A DNA stretch of 64,000 nt from Denitrovibrio acetiphilus DSM 12809 (GTDB taxonomy: Bacteria > Chrysiogenota > Deferribacteres > Deferribacterales > Geovibrionaceae). Numbering within the stretch: position 1 is the stretch's first letter; every line of letters starts with the position of its first letter. The stretch lies in assembly GCF_000025725.1 (NCBI RefSeq), contig NC_013943.1, positions 744,001 through 808,000 on the forward strand, read 5' to 3'. Positions 19,555 through 28,100 of this stretch are shown piece by piece. Below the pieces are notes generated by a model. That model was given only the letters and a program-made list of their open reading frames with translations. It was not told the DNA's origin and made no database searches. A program made the position numbers and the translations under genes.

Positions 19555-20652
19555 ATGAGTTTAGAGAAAAAGATGGCACAGCTTATTTGTGAATATTCTC
19601 TCGATCTGAAAGAGGGGGACATATTCCTCATAAGGTCAGAAACAGTGGCAGAGCCGCTTGTCAAAGAGTTCGTAAGAAAGACGCTTGAGATGGGCGCACA
19701 CCCGGTTCTGCGTATGATGATTTCAGAGCAGCAGTCTGTCTTTTATAAATACGCAACTGAAAAACAGCTCGAATTTATCCCCCCCTCAGTTATGGCAGAT
19801 GCAGAGAACATTACTGCACAAGTATATATAGATAGCACGGACAACACAAAACAGCTCACAAACACTGATAAATCCAAAGTTTCCCTCTATGCAAAATCAA
19901 TGCGTAAAGTTCGTGACGTGCTTATGGACAGAGAAGAGAAGGGAGAATTCCGCTGGTCGCTCTGTCCGTATCCGACACAGGCTATGGCGCAGGATGCGGA
20001 GATGTCTCTTGATGAGTATACAGAATTTGTATTTAACGCATGTAAGCTGAACGAAGCTGATCCGGTTGCCGCATGGAAAGAAGTAGATGAGTTTCAGAAT
20101 AAAGTTGTCGATATTCTCACAGGGACAAAAGAGATACGCATCGAAGGGAAGAATACTGATATAACCTTCAATGTGGAAGGGCGTAAATGGATTAATTGTA
20201 ACGGTCATCACAATATGCCGGACGGAGAGGTTTTTACAAGTCCTGTGGAAGACGGCGTTAACGGACAGATATACTTTGACCTGCCGACATCGTATATGGG
20301 GGTTGAAGCCGGCGGTATTACGCTGAAAATCGATAAAGGGCGCATAATTGAGGCAAGTGCAGAGAAGGGGGATGATTTTCTTCAGTCTGTTCTCGACACT
20401 GATGAAGGCTCCAGACTCATTGGAGAGATAGCTTTCGGGCTGAATGATAATATTAATAAGCCGACTAAGAATATACTCTTTGACGAAAAGATCGGACGCA
20501 CAATACATATGGCTGTGGGTGCAAGCTATCCTGAGGCTGGCGGGAAAAACAAGTCAGGAATACACTGGGATATGATAAAGGGAATGGCTGACGGCAAAGT
20601 CTATGCCGATGGTGTTATGATATATAGCGAAGGCAGATTTCACGGAGTTTGA
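19555..20652 (+). CDS. Aminopeptidase, M29 family (AmpS/T-like)
   Basis: 365 residues, close to the family length. The N-terminal LCEYSLDLKEGD-type segment (here LICEYSLDLKEGD) is typical of M29 enzymes. Metal-binding residues appear to be the Glu in NMPDGEVF, the Glu in IGEIAFG, the His in IHMAVG and the His/Asp of IHWDMI. These enzymes are co-catalytic metallo-aminopeptidases with broad specificity, acting in the cytoplasm on peptides. A strong GAAAGGAGA Shine-Dalgarno sequence precedes the ATG. The stop is 2 bp before the asnS start, so the two form an operon. Confidence 0.9.
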   Translation: MSLEKKMAQLICEYSLDLKEGDIFLIRSETVAEPLVKEFVRKTLEMGAHPVLRMMISEQQSVFYKYATEKQLEFIPPSVMADAENITAQVYIDSTDNTKQLTNTDKSKVSLYAKSMRKVRDVLMDREEKGEFRWSLCPYPTQAMAQDAEMSLDEYTEFVFNACKLNEADPVAAWKEVDEFQNKVVDILTGTKEIRIEGKNTDITFNVEGRKWINCNGHHNMPDGEVFTSPVEDGVNGQIYFDLPTSYMGVEAGGITLKIDKGRIIEASAEKGDDFLQSVLDTDEGSRLIGEIAFGLNDNINKPTKNILFDEKIGRTIHMAVGASYPEAGGKNKSGIHWDMIKGMADGKVYADGVMIYSEGRFHGV

Positions 20653-20654
20653 TA

Positions 20655-22016
20655 ATGAGAAACAAAATCAAAGACCTTTTAAACGCAGAGCATCCTGAGA
20701 GTGATATTACTGTTCATGGGTGGGTGCGAAGCAAAAGAGATTCGAAGAATTTTACGTTTCTGGAACTGAACGACGGTTCATGTCTGAAAAATCTTCAGGC
20801 GATTGCTGATGAAGATATCGGAACTTACGATGTTTTAAAGGATATTAATACCGGAGCATCTGTTGAGATAAAAGGTGATCTTATAGAATCACCAGGGAAA
20901 GGTCAGAAGTGGGAGCTTAAGGCGAAGGCAGTTGCTCTTGTTGGTGGTGCAGACCAGGAGACATATCCTCTGCAAAAGAAACGCCACTCAGACGAATTCC
21001 TGCGCCAGATAGCTCATCTGCGCCCCAGAACGAATAAATATGGAGCGATATTTCGTATCCGCTCCGAGGCTTCATTTGCTGTGCATCAGTTTTTCCGTGA
21101 GCGTGGATTTCACTATGTTCATACACCGATAATTACAGGTTCTGACTGTGAGGGTGCCGGGCAGATGTTCCGCGTGACAACCCTTGAGGATACGAAAAAA
21201 CCTGTTGCGGAAGATTTTTTCGGCAAAGCGGCGTATCTTACAGTTTCAGGTCAGCTTGATGCTGAAAGCTATGCGTGTGCACTTGGCAGTGTTTATACTT
21301 TTGGACCGACATTCCGCGCCGAAAACAGTAATACCCCAAGGCACGCAGCAGAGTTCTGGATGATTGAACCGGAAATGGCGTTTGCTGATATTCACGACAA
21401 TATGACTCTTGCCGAAGAGTTTGTGAAGTATCTTATCTGGTTTTTGATGGAGAATTGCAAAGAAGACCTTGAACTGTTTTTTAATTTTGTCGACAAAGAG
21501 CTTGAGGCCAAGCTTACAAATATGCTTACGAATGATTTTGAGCGTGTCGAATATCGCGAAGCGGTGAAGATTCTTGAGAATTCCGGCGAAAAGTTCGAGT
21601 ACCCTGTTGGGTTCGGTGTGGATTTGCAGACTGAGCATGAGAGATATCTGACTGAAAAGCACTTTAAAAAGCCGGTTTTTGTTTATAACTACCCGAAAAG
21701 CATTAAGCCGTTCTATATGCGTCAGAACGATGATGGTGAGACTGTCGCCGCTATGGATCTTCTTGTCCCTTCAGTTGGGGAGCTTATCGGCGGAAGCCAG
21801 CGTGAGGAGAGGCTTGATGTTCTGGATAGTGCTATAGAAAAGATGGGACTCAGTATGGAAGAATACGGCTGGTATGCTGAGCTAAGGAAATACGGCACAG
21901 TGCCCCATGCAGGGTTCGGGCTTGGGTTTGAACGACTTCTGATGTTCGTTACAGGTGTGACAAATATCAGAGATGTAATACCTTTTGCCAGAACTCCGAA
22001 AAATCTTGAATTTTAA
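20655..22016 (+). CDS. asnS: Asparaginyl-tRNA synthetase
   Basis: 454 residues. An OB-fold anticodon-binding domain (residues 15-105, VHGWVRSKRDSKNFTF) precedes a class II synthetase core with motif 2 (FRAENSNTPRHAAEFWMIEPE) broken here only by position and motif 3 (GFGLGFERLLMFVTG). The NTPRHAAEFWM form and the length favour AsnRS over AspRS. It charges tRNA-Asn, so this organism need not rely on the amidotransferase route. The ATG at 20655 is preferred to the in-frame TTG at 20649. Confidence 0.95.
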   Translation: MRNKIKDLLNAEHPESDITVHGWVRSKRDSKNFTFLELNDGSCLKNLQAIADEDIGTYDVLKDINTGASVEIKGDLIESPGKGQKWELKAKAVALVGGADQETYPLQKKRHSDEFLRQIAHLRPRTNKYGAIFRIRSEASFAVHQFFRERGFHYVHTPIITGSDCEGAGQMFRVTTLEDTKKPVAEDFFGKAAYLTVSGQLDAESYACALGSVYTFGPTFRAENSNTPRHAAEFWMIEPEMAFADIHDNMTLAEEFVKYLIWFLMENCKEDLELFFNFVDKELEAKLTNMLTNDFERVEYREAVKILENSGEKFEYPVGFGVDLQTEHERYLTEKHFKKPVFVYNYPKSIKPFYMRQNDDGETVAAMDLLVPSVGELIGGSQREERLDVLDSAIEKMGLSMEEYGWYAELRKYGTVPHAGFGLGFERLLMFVTGVTNIRDVIPFARTPKNLEF

Positions 22017-22078
22017 TCACTGACTGAAGGGGCAGGGTAGTCTGTTTTTTCTTGTACTTTATAGGTAAATATGAAGAT

Positions 22079-22116
22079 AAAGCCGGAGCCTGAAAACTTC
22101 GGCTTTTCATTTTTGA
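22079..22116 (+). terminator. Terminator after asnS
   Basis: AAAGCCGGAG pairs with CTTCGGCTTT across an 8-nt loop, followed by TCATTTTT. The rest of the 366-bp gap up to the tRNA fragment (22117-22323) shows no gene and no clear motif. Confidence 0.85.
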
Positions 22117-22323
22117 GTTATACTTATTCGATCCATTTACGAATGAGAGGATTACCCTATCTCTTCAAAGGTATACCTATCAGGGATGTATACTGAGCTA
22201 GAGCGGGGCTTACAGAATACGAATGATACCATAACAGTTCAGCACAGCCTTGATAATTATGAGTTATAAAATGCTGTTAGCTGGAATTGTCAGCAATTGA
22301 CCGAAAATAACAGTAATTAATAG

Positions 22324-22352
22324 TTGATGTTTAGAACATGAATAGCTATAAT
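22324..22352 (+). promoter_or_regulatory. Promoter of the split tRNA-Leu gene
   Basis: TTGATG (22324-22329) and TATAAT (22347-22352) with a 17-bp spacer. The start would be near 22359, 24 bp before the tRNA. It now drives the broken 5' half and, by read-through, the intact tRNA-Leu at 22463. Confidence 0.7.
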
Positions 22353-22382
22353 CTGCCGAATATCAAGTATATAAACCTTTTT

Positions 22383-22424
22383 GCCCGGGTGGCGGAATTG
22401 GTAGACGCAAGGGACTTAAAATCC
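22383..22424 (+). pseudogene. 5' half of a disrupted tRNA-Leu(UAA)
   Basis: Acceptor 5' strand GCCCGGG, D-arm with AATTGGTAGACGCAA, then GGGACTTAAAATCC, i.e. anticodon stem and loop with anticodon UAA. After 22424 the match to a tRNA ends. The missing 3' half, with the complementary CCCGGGC, is at 41665-41717. Confidence 0.9.
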
Positions 22425-22462
22425 TTGTAAATGTTTGAAAATTGAATAAGAATTAACACCAT

Positions 22463-22548
22463 GCCCGAGTGGTGGAATTGGTAGACACAAGAGACTTAAA
22501 ATCTCTCGAAACGCTTGTTTCGTACCGGTTCGATTCCGGTCTCGGGCA
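22463..22548 (+). tRNA. tRNA-Leu (UAA), carried by the island
   Basis: Complete 86-nt tRNA: acceptor GCCCGAG / CTCGGGC, anticodon stem AGAGA / TCTCT around CTTAAAA (anticodon UAA), a variable arm CGAAACGCTTGTTTCG, T-arm GGTTCGATTCC and discriminator A. It lies 38 bp inside the left junction, so it came with the island and can replace the host gene that the insertion destroyed. No separate promoter is evident between the junction and this gene. Confidence 0.95.
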
Positions 22549-22569
22549 TTTTTAATGCCGATAAAATAG

Positions 22570-22606
22570 GAAGCCTCAGCATTCGCTGAGGCTTTTCTAT
22601 TTTTTA
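22570..22606 (+). terminator. Terminator after tRNA-Leu
   Basis: Perfect stem AAGCCTCAGC / GCTGAGGCTT with ATTC loop, followed by TTCTATTTTTT. Confidence 0.9.
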
Positions 22607-22707
22607 GATTTCTAACGTTTTTTCTAACCATATTGCTGCATAGCAGTAGATGATCTGTATTCAGTTCGCAGTACTAGTCAACATAGAATGAATCAAATAC
22701 CATTGAT

Positions 22708-22738
22708 ATATTGATTCAATATCATTTTAGAGTACAAT
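22708..22738 (+). promoter_or_regulatory. Promoter and dyad before the first island operon
   Basis: A perfect 7-1-7 dyad (ATATTGA, T, TCAATAT at 22708-22722) overlaps a -35 box TTGATT (22711-22716). A -10 box TACAAT (22733-22738) follows after 16 bp. The dyad is a likely repressor site; the regulator is not known. Confidence 0.5.
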
Positions 22739-22782
22739 AGTTATATAGGTTTCTAGTAAAACACTTAGATTGTGAGAAAAAT

Positions 22783-24147
22783 ATGATTATTAGACCGAGA
22801 TTAAATGATTTTCATAATTTAACATTCACTCAAACAGATGTAGACTTTGCTATACCATTTCTAGACGAAGATATACCTTTATATCTAGACCCTTTTTTGT
22901 TGTGGAAAAGTCCATCTCAGCAAGATAATTCATTACACACAACTATTACCAATTCATTTAACCAGCTTGGGAATATGTTTTTGAAAGATGAAAATCAAGC
23001 TGTGTCAATTTTAAAAGAGATTTCAGAATGCGATGCGGTAGGTTTGGGTAACTCCAAGAGTAAGCAAGGAAAAAAGATTGGTGATAAAATGGCTTACTCT
23101 GTATTGTCTACATTTAGAGATATTCCGCAAATTAATAAACAGGGATATACTCATTTTGAAGAGCTACAATTATTGGTTGATAGCTTTTCTAAAGATAGGG
23201 TTAGTGATATAGCGTGTAATTTACTTGAATCTTTTCTCATTGATTATACTATCCAGCAATGCGAGAAACACAATGTCCCTATGGAAATTGTAAATATTGA
23301 TTTTTTTGATTTAAAGAAAATGGCATTTGTGTCTGAAAAAGTCCAACTACCTACGAATCCAATTTCTAAAGACCAGATATTATTTGTTCCAAAAAGATGG
23401 CTTCGTTTTGTACCTTGGATCAACTATGAGGACTTCTATAAAGATTATGTTTCTATGTCTGACAAGCTAGATGCAGGTACAACAATACCAAGGGTACAAC
23501 TTCTTGACTATAATAGGCAAAACTACGATCAAGTTCAGGAATTTATCAAAAGAAAGCAACTATCTCAAAAAGATTGCCAAAATGATCCATTGTTTTCTCA
23601 AATACCAATTCTCTCATCAAAAAGGAAACTCGGCAATATTCTTAAATTACCTACTGGTAAAACGGATAACGCAGATCAACAATATGAGAAAGATCTATGC
23701 CCTCTACTTGCATCCATGCTGTTTCCTGAGTTAGATTTTGCAAAACCCCAAGCGAGAACAGCCGATGGTGTTTTGATAAGAGATCTTATATTTTATAACA
23801 ATACATCCCATGATTTTCTAAAAGAGATTTACGATAAGTACAACAGTAGGCAAATTGTATTTGAATTAAAAAATGTCAAAGAAGTTACGACGACTCATGT
23901 AAATCAGCTAAATCGCTATCTTAACAATGAGTTTGGAAGTTTTGGAGTTATTTTCACTAGGAATGAACCTCCCAAAAGTGTGTACAAAAACACAATAGAC
24001 CTTTGGTCTGGTCAGAGGAAATGTATACTCATTATGACAGATAACGATTTAGAGTTAATGTCTCAGGTGTATGAAAATAAACAAAGACTACCTATAGATG
24101 TGCTAAAGAAGAAATACGTAGAGTTCACAAGACAGTGCCCATCTTAG
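22783..24147 (+). CDS. Uncharacterised protein with C-terminal PD-(D/E)XK nuclease-like domain
   Basis: 454 residues, no signal peptide or membrane helix. The C-terminal third has a restriction-endonuclease-like pattern: a helix with YEKDLCPLLASML (about 303-315), GVLIRDLIFYN supplying an Asp (about 335), IVFELKNV supplying the E-x-K pair (about 364-371), then a helix HVNQLNRYL and the FGVIFTRN strand. The N-terminal 290 residues are unassigned and start with RPRLNDFHNLTFTQTDVDFAIPFLDED. It is the first gene of an operon with two small paralogous proteins. A defence role (nucleic-acid cleavage) is inference from the fold and island location; no known defence family was recognised. Confidence 0.6.
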   Translation: MIIRPRLNDFHNLTFTQTDVDFAIPFLDEDIPLYLDPFLLWKSPSQQDNSLHTTITNSFNQLGNMFLKDENQAVSILKEISECDAVGLGNSKSKQGKKIGDKMAYSVLSTFRDIPQINKQGYTHFEELQLLVDSFSKDRVSDIACNLLESFLIDYTIQQCEKHNVPMEIVNIDFFDLKKMAFVSEKVQLPTNPISKDQILFVPKRWLRFVPWINYEDFYKDYVSMSDKLDAGTTIPRVQLLDYNRQNYDQVQEFIKRKQLSQKDCQNDPLFSQIPILSSKRKLGNILKLPTGKTDNADQQYEKDLCPLLASMLFPELDFAKPQARTADGVLIRDLIFYNNTSHDFLKEIYDKYNSRQIVFELKNVKEVTTTHVNQLNRYLNNEFGSFGVIFTRNEPPKSVYKNTIDLWSGQRKCILIMTDNDLELMSQVYENKQRLPIDVLKKKYVEFTRQCPS

Positions 24148-24162
24148 TATAAGGAGAAATGT

Positions 24163-24537
24163 ATGACAGAAGAACAGGTAGAAATATTTCTTAAACTTCA
24201 GCCTCAAATTAAGAGTGCTTATGACGAAATAACACTTTTATCTAAAAAGAAACCAACAGAACCCCTTAATAAATTTAAATTAAAATTTATTAATAGCATG
24301 CTTAATCAAGCAAATCATATCTTGCAAAATGACTATATCCCTTTTCCTGATGAGTTTGAACAGTTTGATGTAGACGATATGCCAAATAATGGAGATGTGG
24401 TATTTATTCTGTCTCACTATTTAACATCTCTAGAAAAGTTGAGATGCGATAATATTAAATATCAAAAGCACTACTATTACTGGGTGATAGATGGTGAAGT
24501 CTCTACTTTAAAGACTTCTCCACCTTGTATAAAATAA
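24163..24537 (+). CDS. Small uncharacterised protein, partner of the 22783 nuclease-like gene
   Basis: 124 residues, mostly helical, acidic in the middle. The segment LLSKKKPTEPLNKFKLKFINSMLNQ and the later DDMPNNGDVVFILSHYLTSLEK recur in the next gene, so the two are paralogues. A GGAGAA Shine-Dalgarno sequence precedes the ATG, 15 bp after the nuclease-like gene. No family is recognised. The operon position suggests a regulator, immunity factor or complex subunit; none of these is shown by the sequence. Confidence 0.65.
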   Translation: MTEEQVEIFLKLQPQIKSAYDEITLLSKKKPTEPLNKFKLKFINSMLNQANHILQNDYIPFPDEFEQFDVDDMPNNGDVVFILSHYLTSLEKLRCDNIKYQKHYYYWVIDGEVSTLKTSPPCIK

Positions 24538-24754
24538 TTTGTTTGGAGTTAATAATGAAAAAACAAAGCATGTGGCTACCTAGTAATAACGATATAGCAA
24601 GCTATAAACTGCTTAGTGAGATGCTTAAATCTTTAAAAAATGAATTTGATCTTTTGTCTAAAAAGAAATCAGACGAGCAGCTTAATAAGATGAAAATTAA
24701 AATGGTTAATAAAGTGCTTGGACAATTGAAAGAACTATTCCAGAATGAAGATTC

Positions 24755-26041
24755 GAGCCTGTCATATTAACTGTGTAAAGTCGTAATTCTGTCTTCATAG
24801 TTGATATATAGCTGTGAGTATATTACACCCCAATCCCTGATTGGCATAGTCCATTTCTTTTCGATACCTAAAATAGCTAAATATAAGAGCTTTACAAGGG
24901 AGTCTTCCGTCGGGAAGGCTCCCTTTCCTTTAGTCGATTTCCTGATGGCAGAATGGAAGCTCTCAACCGGATTCGTGGTATAAATCAGTTTCCTGAGCTC
25001 CTTGGAATATTTGAAATACGTAGAAAGCTCAGTCCAGTTGTTCCGCCATGATTTCGAGATGTTAGGATATTTGCTGTCCCACTTCTCAGCAAAGGCATCC
25101 AGCTCAGCTCTGGCTTGTTCCTCGGTCGCTGCGGCATAGATTTTCTTGAGGTCAGCAGCCACAGTCTTACGCTCCTTCCAGGGCACAAAGCGGAGAGAGT
25201 TGCGTATCTGATGGACTACGCATTTCTGAATCTCAGACTGTGGAAAAGCGGCTGTTATAGCTTCTGAGATGCCCTTGAGGTTGTCTACGGCAAAGATAAG
25301 AATATCCTGTACTCCACGGTTCTTTAGCTCGTTCATAACTGTCAGCCAGTATTTAGCGGATTCTGTCTCGGCAAGATATAGCCCCAGACAGGATTTATGA
25401 CCTTCCATGCTGATGCCGATCACAAAGTAGATAGTGACGTTGCGAACAGCTCCGTCCACACGCATCTTTAAAACCATGCCGTCCATAAAGACGATGGCGT
25501 ATATCTCTTCCAAGGCTCTGTTCTGCCATTCTTTAGCCTGTGGGAGAATCTTGTCTGTAATAACGCTGACTGTCTCCGGCGATAGCTCATGACCGTAGAT
25601 ATCAAAGATGTGCTCTTTGATGTCACGGTTACTCATACCCTTGGCATACATGGAAATTACTTTAGCTTCAATGCCTGATATATCTGTCTGGCGTTTCTTG
25701 ACTATTTCAGGCGAAAAGGTTGATAGGCGATCACGGGGTACTTCGAGTTCCATTTCGCCCATTTGTGATTGTACTTTCTTGGAAGAACGACCGTTACGGC
25801 TGTTGCCGTCACTTACGTTCGGTTCATGTTTCTTATAGCCTAAATGGGCTTCAAGCTCACCTTCGTAGAGCGTTTCTATGACTTCTTTCATCATGTCACG
25901 CATAAACACCTGAAGGTCTTCTGTGGTTTTTACATCGCTTTCAGCAAGCAGTTCTTTCAGTTTGTCCTTGTCTAATTTCATCATAAACCTCGCATGTTAG
26001 TTTAACACATACGACGTTTACACACTTTTATTTACACGCTC
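24755..26041 (-). mobile_element. IS256-family insertion sequence, copy 1
   Basis: 1287 bp, bounded by the 8-bp target duplication GAAGATTC (24747-24754 and 26042-26049). Ends begin GAGCCTGTCATATTAACTG on the left and, on the other strand at the right, GAGCGTGTAAATAAAAGTG. It holds one transposase gene. A second copy of the same length is at 36052. Confidence 0.95.
24767..25984 (-). CDS. IS256-family (Mutator-type) transposase
   Basis: 405 residues, intact. Catalytic residues of the DDE set are visible in VFMDGMVLKM, FAVDNLKGISEA and YTTNPVESFHSAIRK, and CVVHQIRNSLRFV is the conserved C-x(2)-H helix of the family. The translated product is the same as that of the copy at 36064. It fills almost the whole IS. 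Confidence 0.95.
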   Translation of the reverse strand: MMKLDKDKLKELLAESDVKTTEDLQVFMRDMMKEVIETLYEGELEAHLGYKKHEPNVSDGNSRNGRSSKKVQSQMGEMELEVPRDRLSTFSPEIVKKRQTDISGIEAKVISMYAKGMSNRDIKEHIFDIYGHELSPETVSVITDKILPQAKEWQNRALEEIYAIVFMDGMVLKMRVDGAVRNVTIYFVIGISMEGHKSCLGLYLAETESAKYWLTVMNELKNRGVQDILIFAVDNLKGISEAITAAFPQSEIQKCVVHQIRNSLRFVPWKERKTVAADLKKIYAAATEEQARAELDAFAEKWDSKYPNISKSWRNNWTELSTYFKYSKELRKLIYTTNPVESFHSAIRKSTKGKGAFPTEDSLVKLLYLAILGIEKKWTMPIRDWGVIYSQLYINYEDRITTLHS

Positions 26042-26255
26042 GAAGATTCGCTCCAATTTCTAGAAATCCTTGAGGAAGATGATATACCTTCTAATAGCGA
26101 TGTTGTTGTCATCTTAAGTCAATATGAAACAGCGATAACTCTCTTTAAGAGACATTATTTTAAGGACTATAAATGGATAACTTCAGATTAATGTTATGTA
26201 GTTTATAATTAATATAGTTTATGTTATCTGAGATTCAATTATAATATTTAATCTA

Positions 26256-27082
26256 GGGGCTGTTCACATTTATTTTAACCATATGATTACAGCCACCAAT
26301 GTTACCATTGCCTCATAGTTTCTTGCAAGTTTTTCATATCTTGTGGCAATTCGCCGGAATTCTTTCATTCGCTGAAAGAGCCTTTCAACCAGATTGCGCT
26401 CTTTATACAAATGCTTGTCATATTTCCGTTGTTCTAATCTATTACATTTAGGCGGGATAACTGCAACAGCACCAGCCTGTATTATTGAAGACACAAAAGC
26501 ATTGGAATCGTACCCTCTGTCAGCAATCACATAAGCAGGTGAAAATCCTGCGATGAGATTATCTGCCTGAGCGTATTCCGACTCCTGTCCTCCCGTAAGG
26601 ATAAACCTTACAGGGTTGCCATGTGAATCCACAGATGCATGAATCTTAGTACTCAGACCGCCTCTGGAACGCCCTTGGCATTCTTGGTTTTGGCAGTTTT
26701 TTTTGATGCACCATGTTGATGAACCCTTACAATACTGCCGTCTACCATAAGGTACTCAAGGTCTGCATCTCCAGACAGCTCTGCAAATACTTTCTGCCAA
26801 ACATCCTTTTTAGCCCATCTGTCATAACGTACGTATACACTATGCCATTTGCCAAAGCAGGGGTGCATGTCACGCCAAGGACTACCTGTTCTGGCTATCC
26901 ATAAGACTGCTTCTACAAAAAGACGGTTATCTTTAGCTGTTACTCCGCTGTCGCTCTTTTTTCCGGGGAGCATATCTTTGATGCGTTCCCATTGTTCATC
27001 TGATAATTGAGCTCTATACATAAAATACTCCAATTATTTCATTGGAATATATATCGGCATTAATTTAAATGTGAACAGCCCC
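26256..27082 (-). mobile_element. IS5-family (IS427-like) insertion sequence, copy 1
   Basis: 827 bp with ends GGGGCTGTTCACATTT and AAATGTGAACAGCCCC, inserted at CTAG with TA duplicated on each side. An identical-length copy in opposite orientation is at 40103. Confidence 0.92.
26270..27021 (-). CDS. IS5-family transposase made by -1 frameshift from two frames
   Basis: Frame A (ATG at 27021, GGAG upstream) encodes about 122 residues including LSDEQWERIKDMLPGK and ARTGSPWRDMHP. A run of eight A near 26697-26704 is a likely -1 slippery site; the second frame continues with GRSRGGLSTKIHAS and then SHGNPVRFILTGGQ, VIADRGYDSNAF and RNLVERLFQRMKEFRRIATRYEK, which hold the remaining DDE residues. 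This two-frame layout is usual in the IS427 group. The gene appears intact in this form. Confidence 0.88.
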
Positions 27083-27097
27083 TAGTTAAATGGCTTT

Positions 27098-27126
27098 TAA
27101 TTTAGAATATTTTTCGTTCTGAATTA
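27098..27126 (-). repeat. 29-bp dyad site, copy a
   Basis: Read on the minus strand: arm TAATTCAGAAC, spacer GAAAAAT, arm ATTCTAAATTA. It overlaps the stop codon of the RHH gene. It has the same spacer as copy b and lies inverted to it. Confidence 0.7.
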
Positions 27127-27366
27127 GTCCTGTCTTTCTCTTAGTTCTCTGATTAGGTCGGCTGTGCTGATTGGTTGCATTTCAGGTTTCATGACCTCCT
27201 GTTCCTGAACAGTATTACTTCTTGTACTCTCAGTACCATGCCTGTAATGATGCTCCTTAACCAGATCACAGATAAATGAACTCATATTGTTTGACGATGT
27301 TTTCAGAATCTCATAAATCTCTTCTGTCACTGATATTGTCATTGCCTTCTTCTTGTAGTTTTTCAT
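27124..27366 (-). CDS. Small ribbon-helix-helix-like DNA-binding protein
   Basis: 80 residues. MTISVTEEIYEILKTSSNNMSSFICDLVKEH fits a short beta strand followed by two helices, as in CopG/Arc-type regulators; the remaining 40 residues are polar and may bind a partner. A good AAAGGAGA site precedes the ATG. It stands between two inverted 29-bp sites (27098 and 27438). It could be an orphan antitoxin or plasmid-type regulator; no toxin gene is next to it. Confidence 0.6.
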   Translation of the reverse strand: MKNYKKKAMTISVTEEIYEILKTSSNNMSSFICDLVKEHHYRHGTESTRSNTVQEQEVMKPEMQPISTADLIRELRERQD

Positions 27367-27431
27367 TGCTTTATCTCCTTTAAATAAAATTATTTATAAC
27401 TCTATATAGGCTTTTAAATACTCACGGCATC

Positions 27432-28100
27432 GTGATACAATTCGGAACGAAAAATGGTCTGAATTGGTGGCGTTTGAAAACAGATAAGAAAATCAAAAGA
27501 ATTGAACAGTTAATAAAGCGTCTTGAGTCTGGCAGAGATGTTCCAAGAAAGGATTTGAAAGTTGTCCTGACCGATGAAGAAATGCAGAAACTTGATGATG
27601 AGTGGGAAATCGAGAAACAGAGCAGAACGGACAAGCCTAAAGAGATCGTAGAGTATGAGAAAAGGCTAGGCATTGCTGTAAGGAAATTTGGGCTGTACGA
27701 AAACCTGTTAACCAAGATCGAGCAGGATAAATCGACAACTCTCCATAATAACTGCCAAGATTATTGTTATAAACTGATTGACTATCTCAGAGAACATATC
27801 GAAATGAATCCTGAGCTAGCTTTATGGCTTGACCGTGATATAAACGATAGTCAGCCTGAACCGTCAGGAATGCCCCGAATAGTAACCTCTAAAAGCTATG
27901 AAAATCTGAACAGGCAGAGAGGACCGCTCCCTGCCACAAAGAGGATATTGAAAGAACAGGCATTGCAAGCTGCTTTAGAAAAATTAAAACCTGCTGATTT
28001 GTCTTGGACTGATGCCTCCATCTCAGATACAATTAAGCCTTTAAAAACTGATAAGTCTGATAGTGAGGCTGAAATCATTAAACTACTGGGCTTAGATTAA
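27432..28100 (+). CDS. Uncharacterised, highly charged helical protein
   Basis: 222 codons from a GTG at 27432. The first dozen codons lie within the 29-bp site at 27438 and there is no ribosome binding site before the GTG, so the gene may have been cut at its 5' end by recombination at that site, or may start at ATG 27582. The protein is rich in Lys and Glu with long helices (KKIKRIEQLIKRLESG, EIVEYEKRLGIAVRKFGLYENLL). No family is recognised. It is followed after 26 bp by another unknown gene. Confidence 0.5.
   Translation: MIQFGTKNGLNWWRLKTDKKIKRIEQLIKRLESGRDVPRKDLKVVLTDEEMQKLDDEWEIEKQSRTDKPKEIVEYEKRLGIAVRKFGLYENLLTKIEQDKSTTLHNNCQDYCYKLIDYLREHIEMNPELALWLDRDINDSQPEPSGMPRIVTSKSYENLNRQRGPLPATKRILKEQALQAALEKLKPADLSWTDASISDTIKPLKTDKSDSEAEIIKLLGLD
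27438..27466 (+). repeat. 29-bp dyad site, copy b
   Basis: Arm CAATTCGGAAC, spacer GAAAAAT, arm GGTCTGAATTG. It lies at the start of the 27432 reading frame. Confidence 0.7.

Larger units (their letters stand above)
24555..26191 (+). pseudogene. Second small partner gene, interrupted by IS256
   Basis: The gene starts at ATG 24555 (GGAG upstream) and is broken at codon 66 by the IS256 copy at 24755-26041. Removing the IS and one GAAGATTC duplication restores an open frame that ends at TAA 26189-26191 and encodes about 113 residues. The rebuilt C-terminal half (EEDDIPSNSDVVVILSQYET) matches the C-terminal half of the 24163 product (DVDDMPNNGDVVFILSHYLT), which proves the reconstruction and the paralogy. 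The present gene can only make the first 66 residues plus a few from the IS. Confidence 0.88.
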
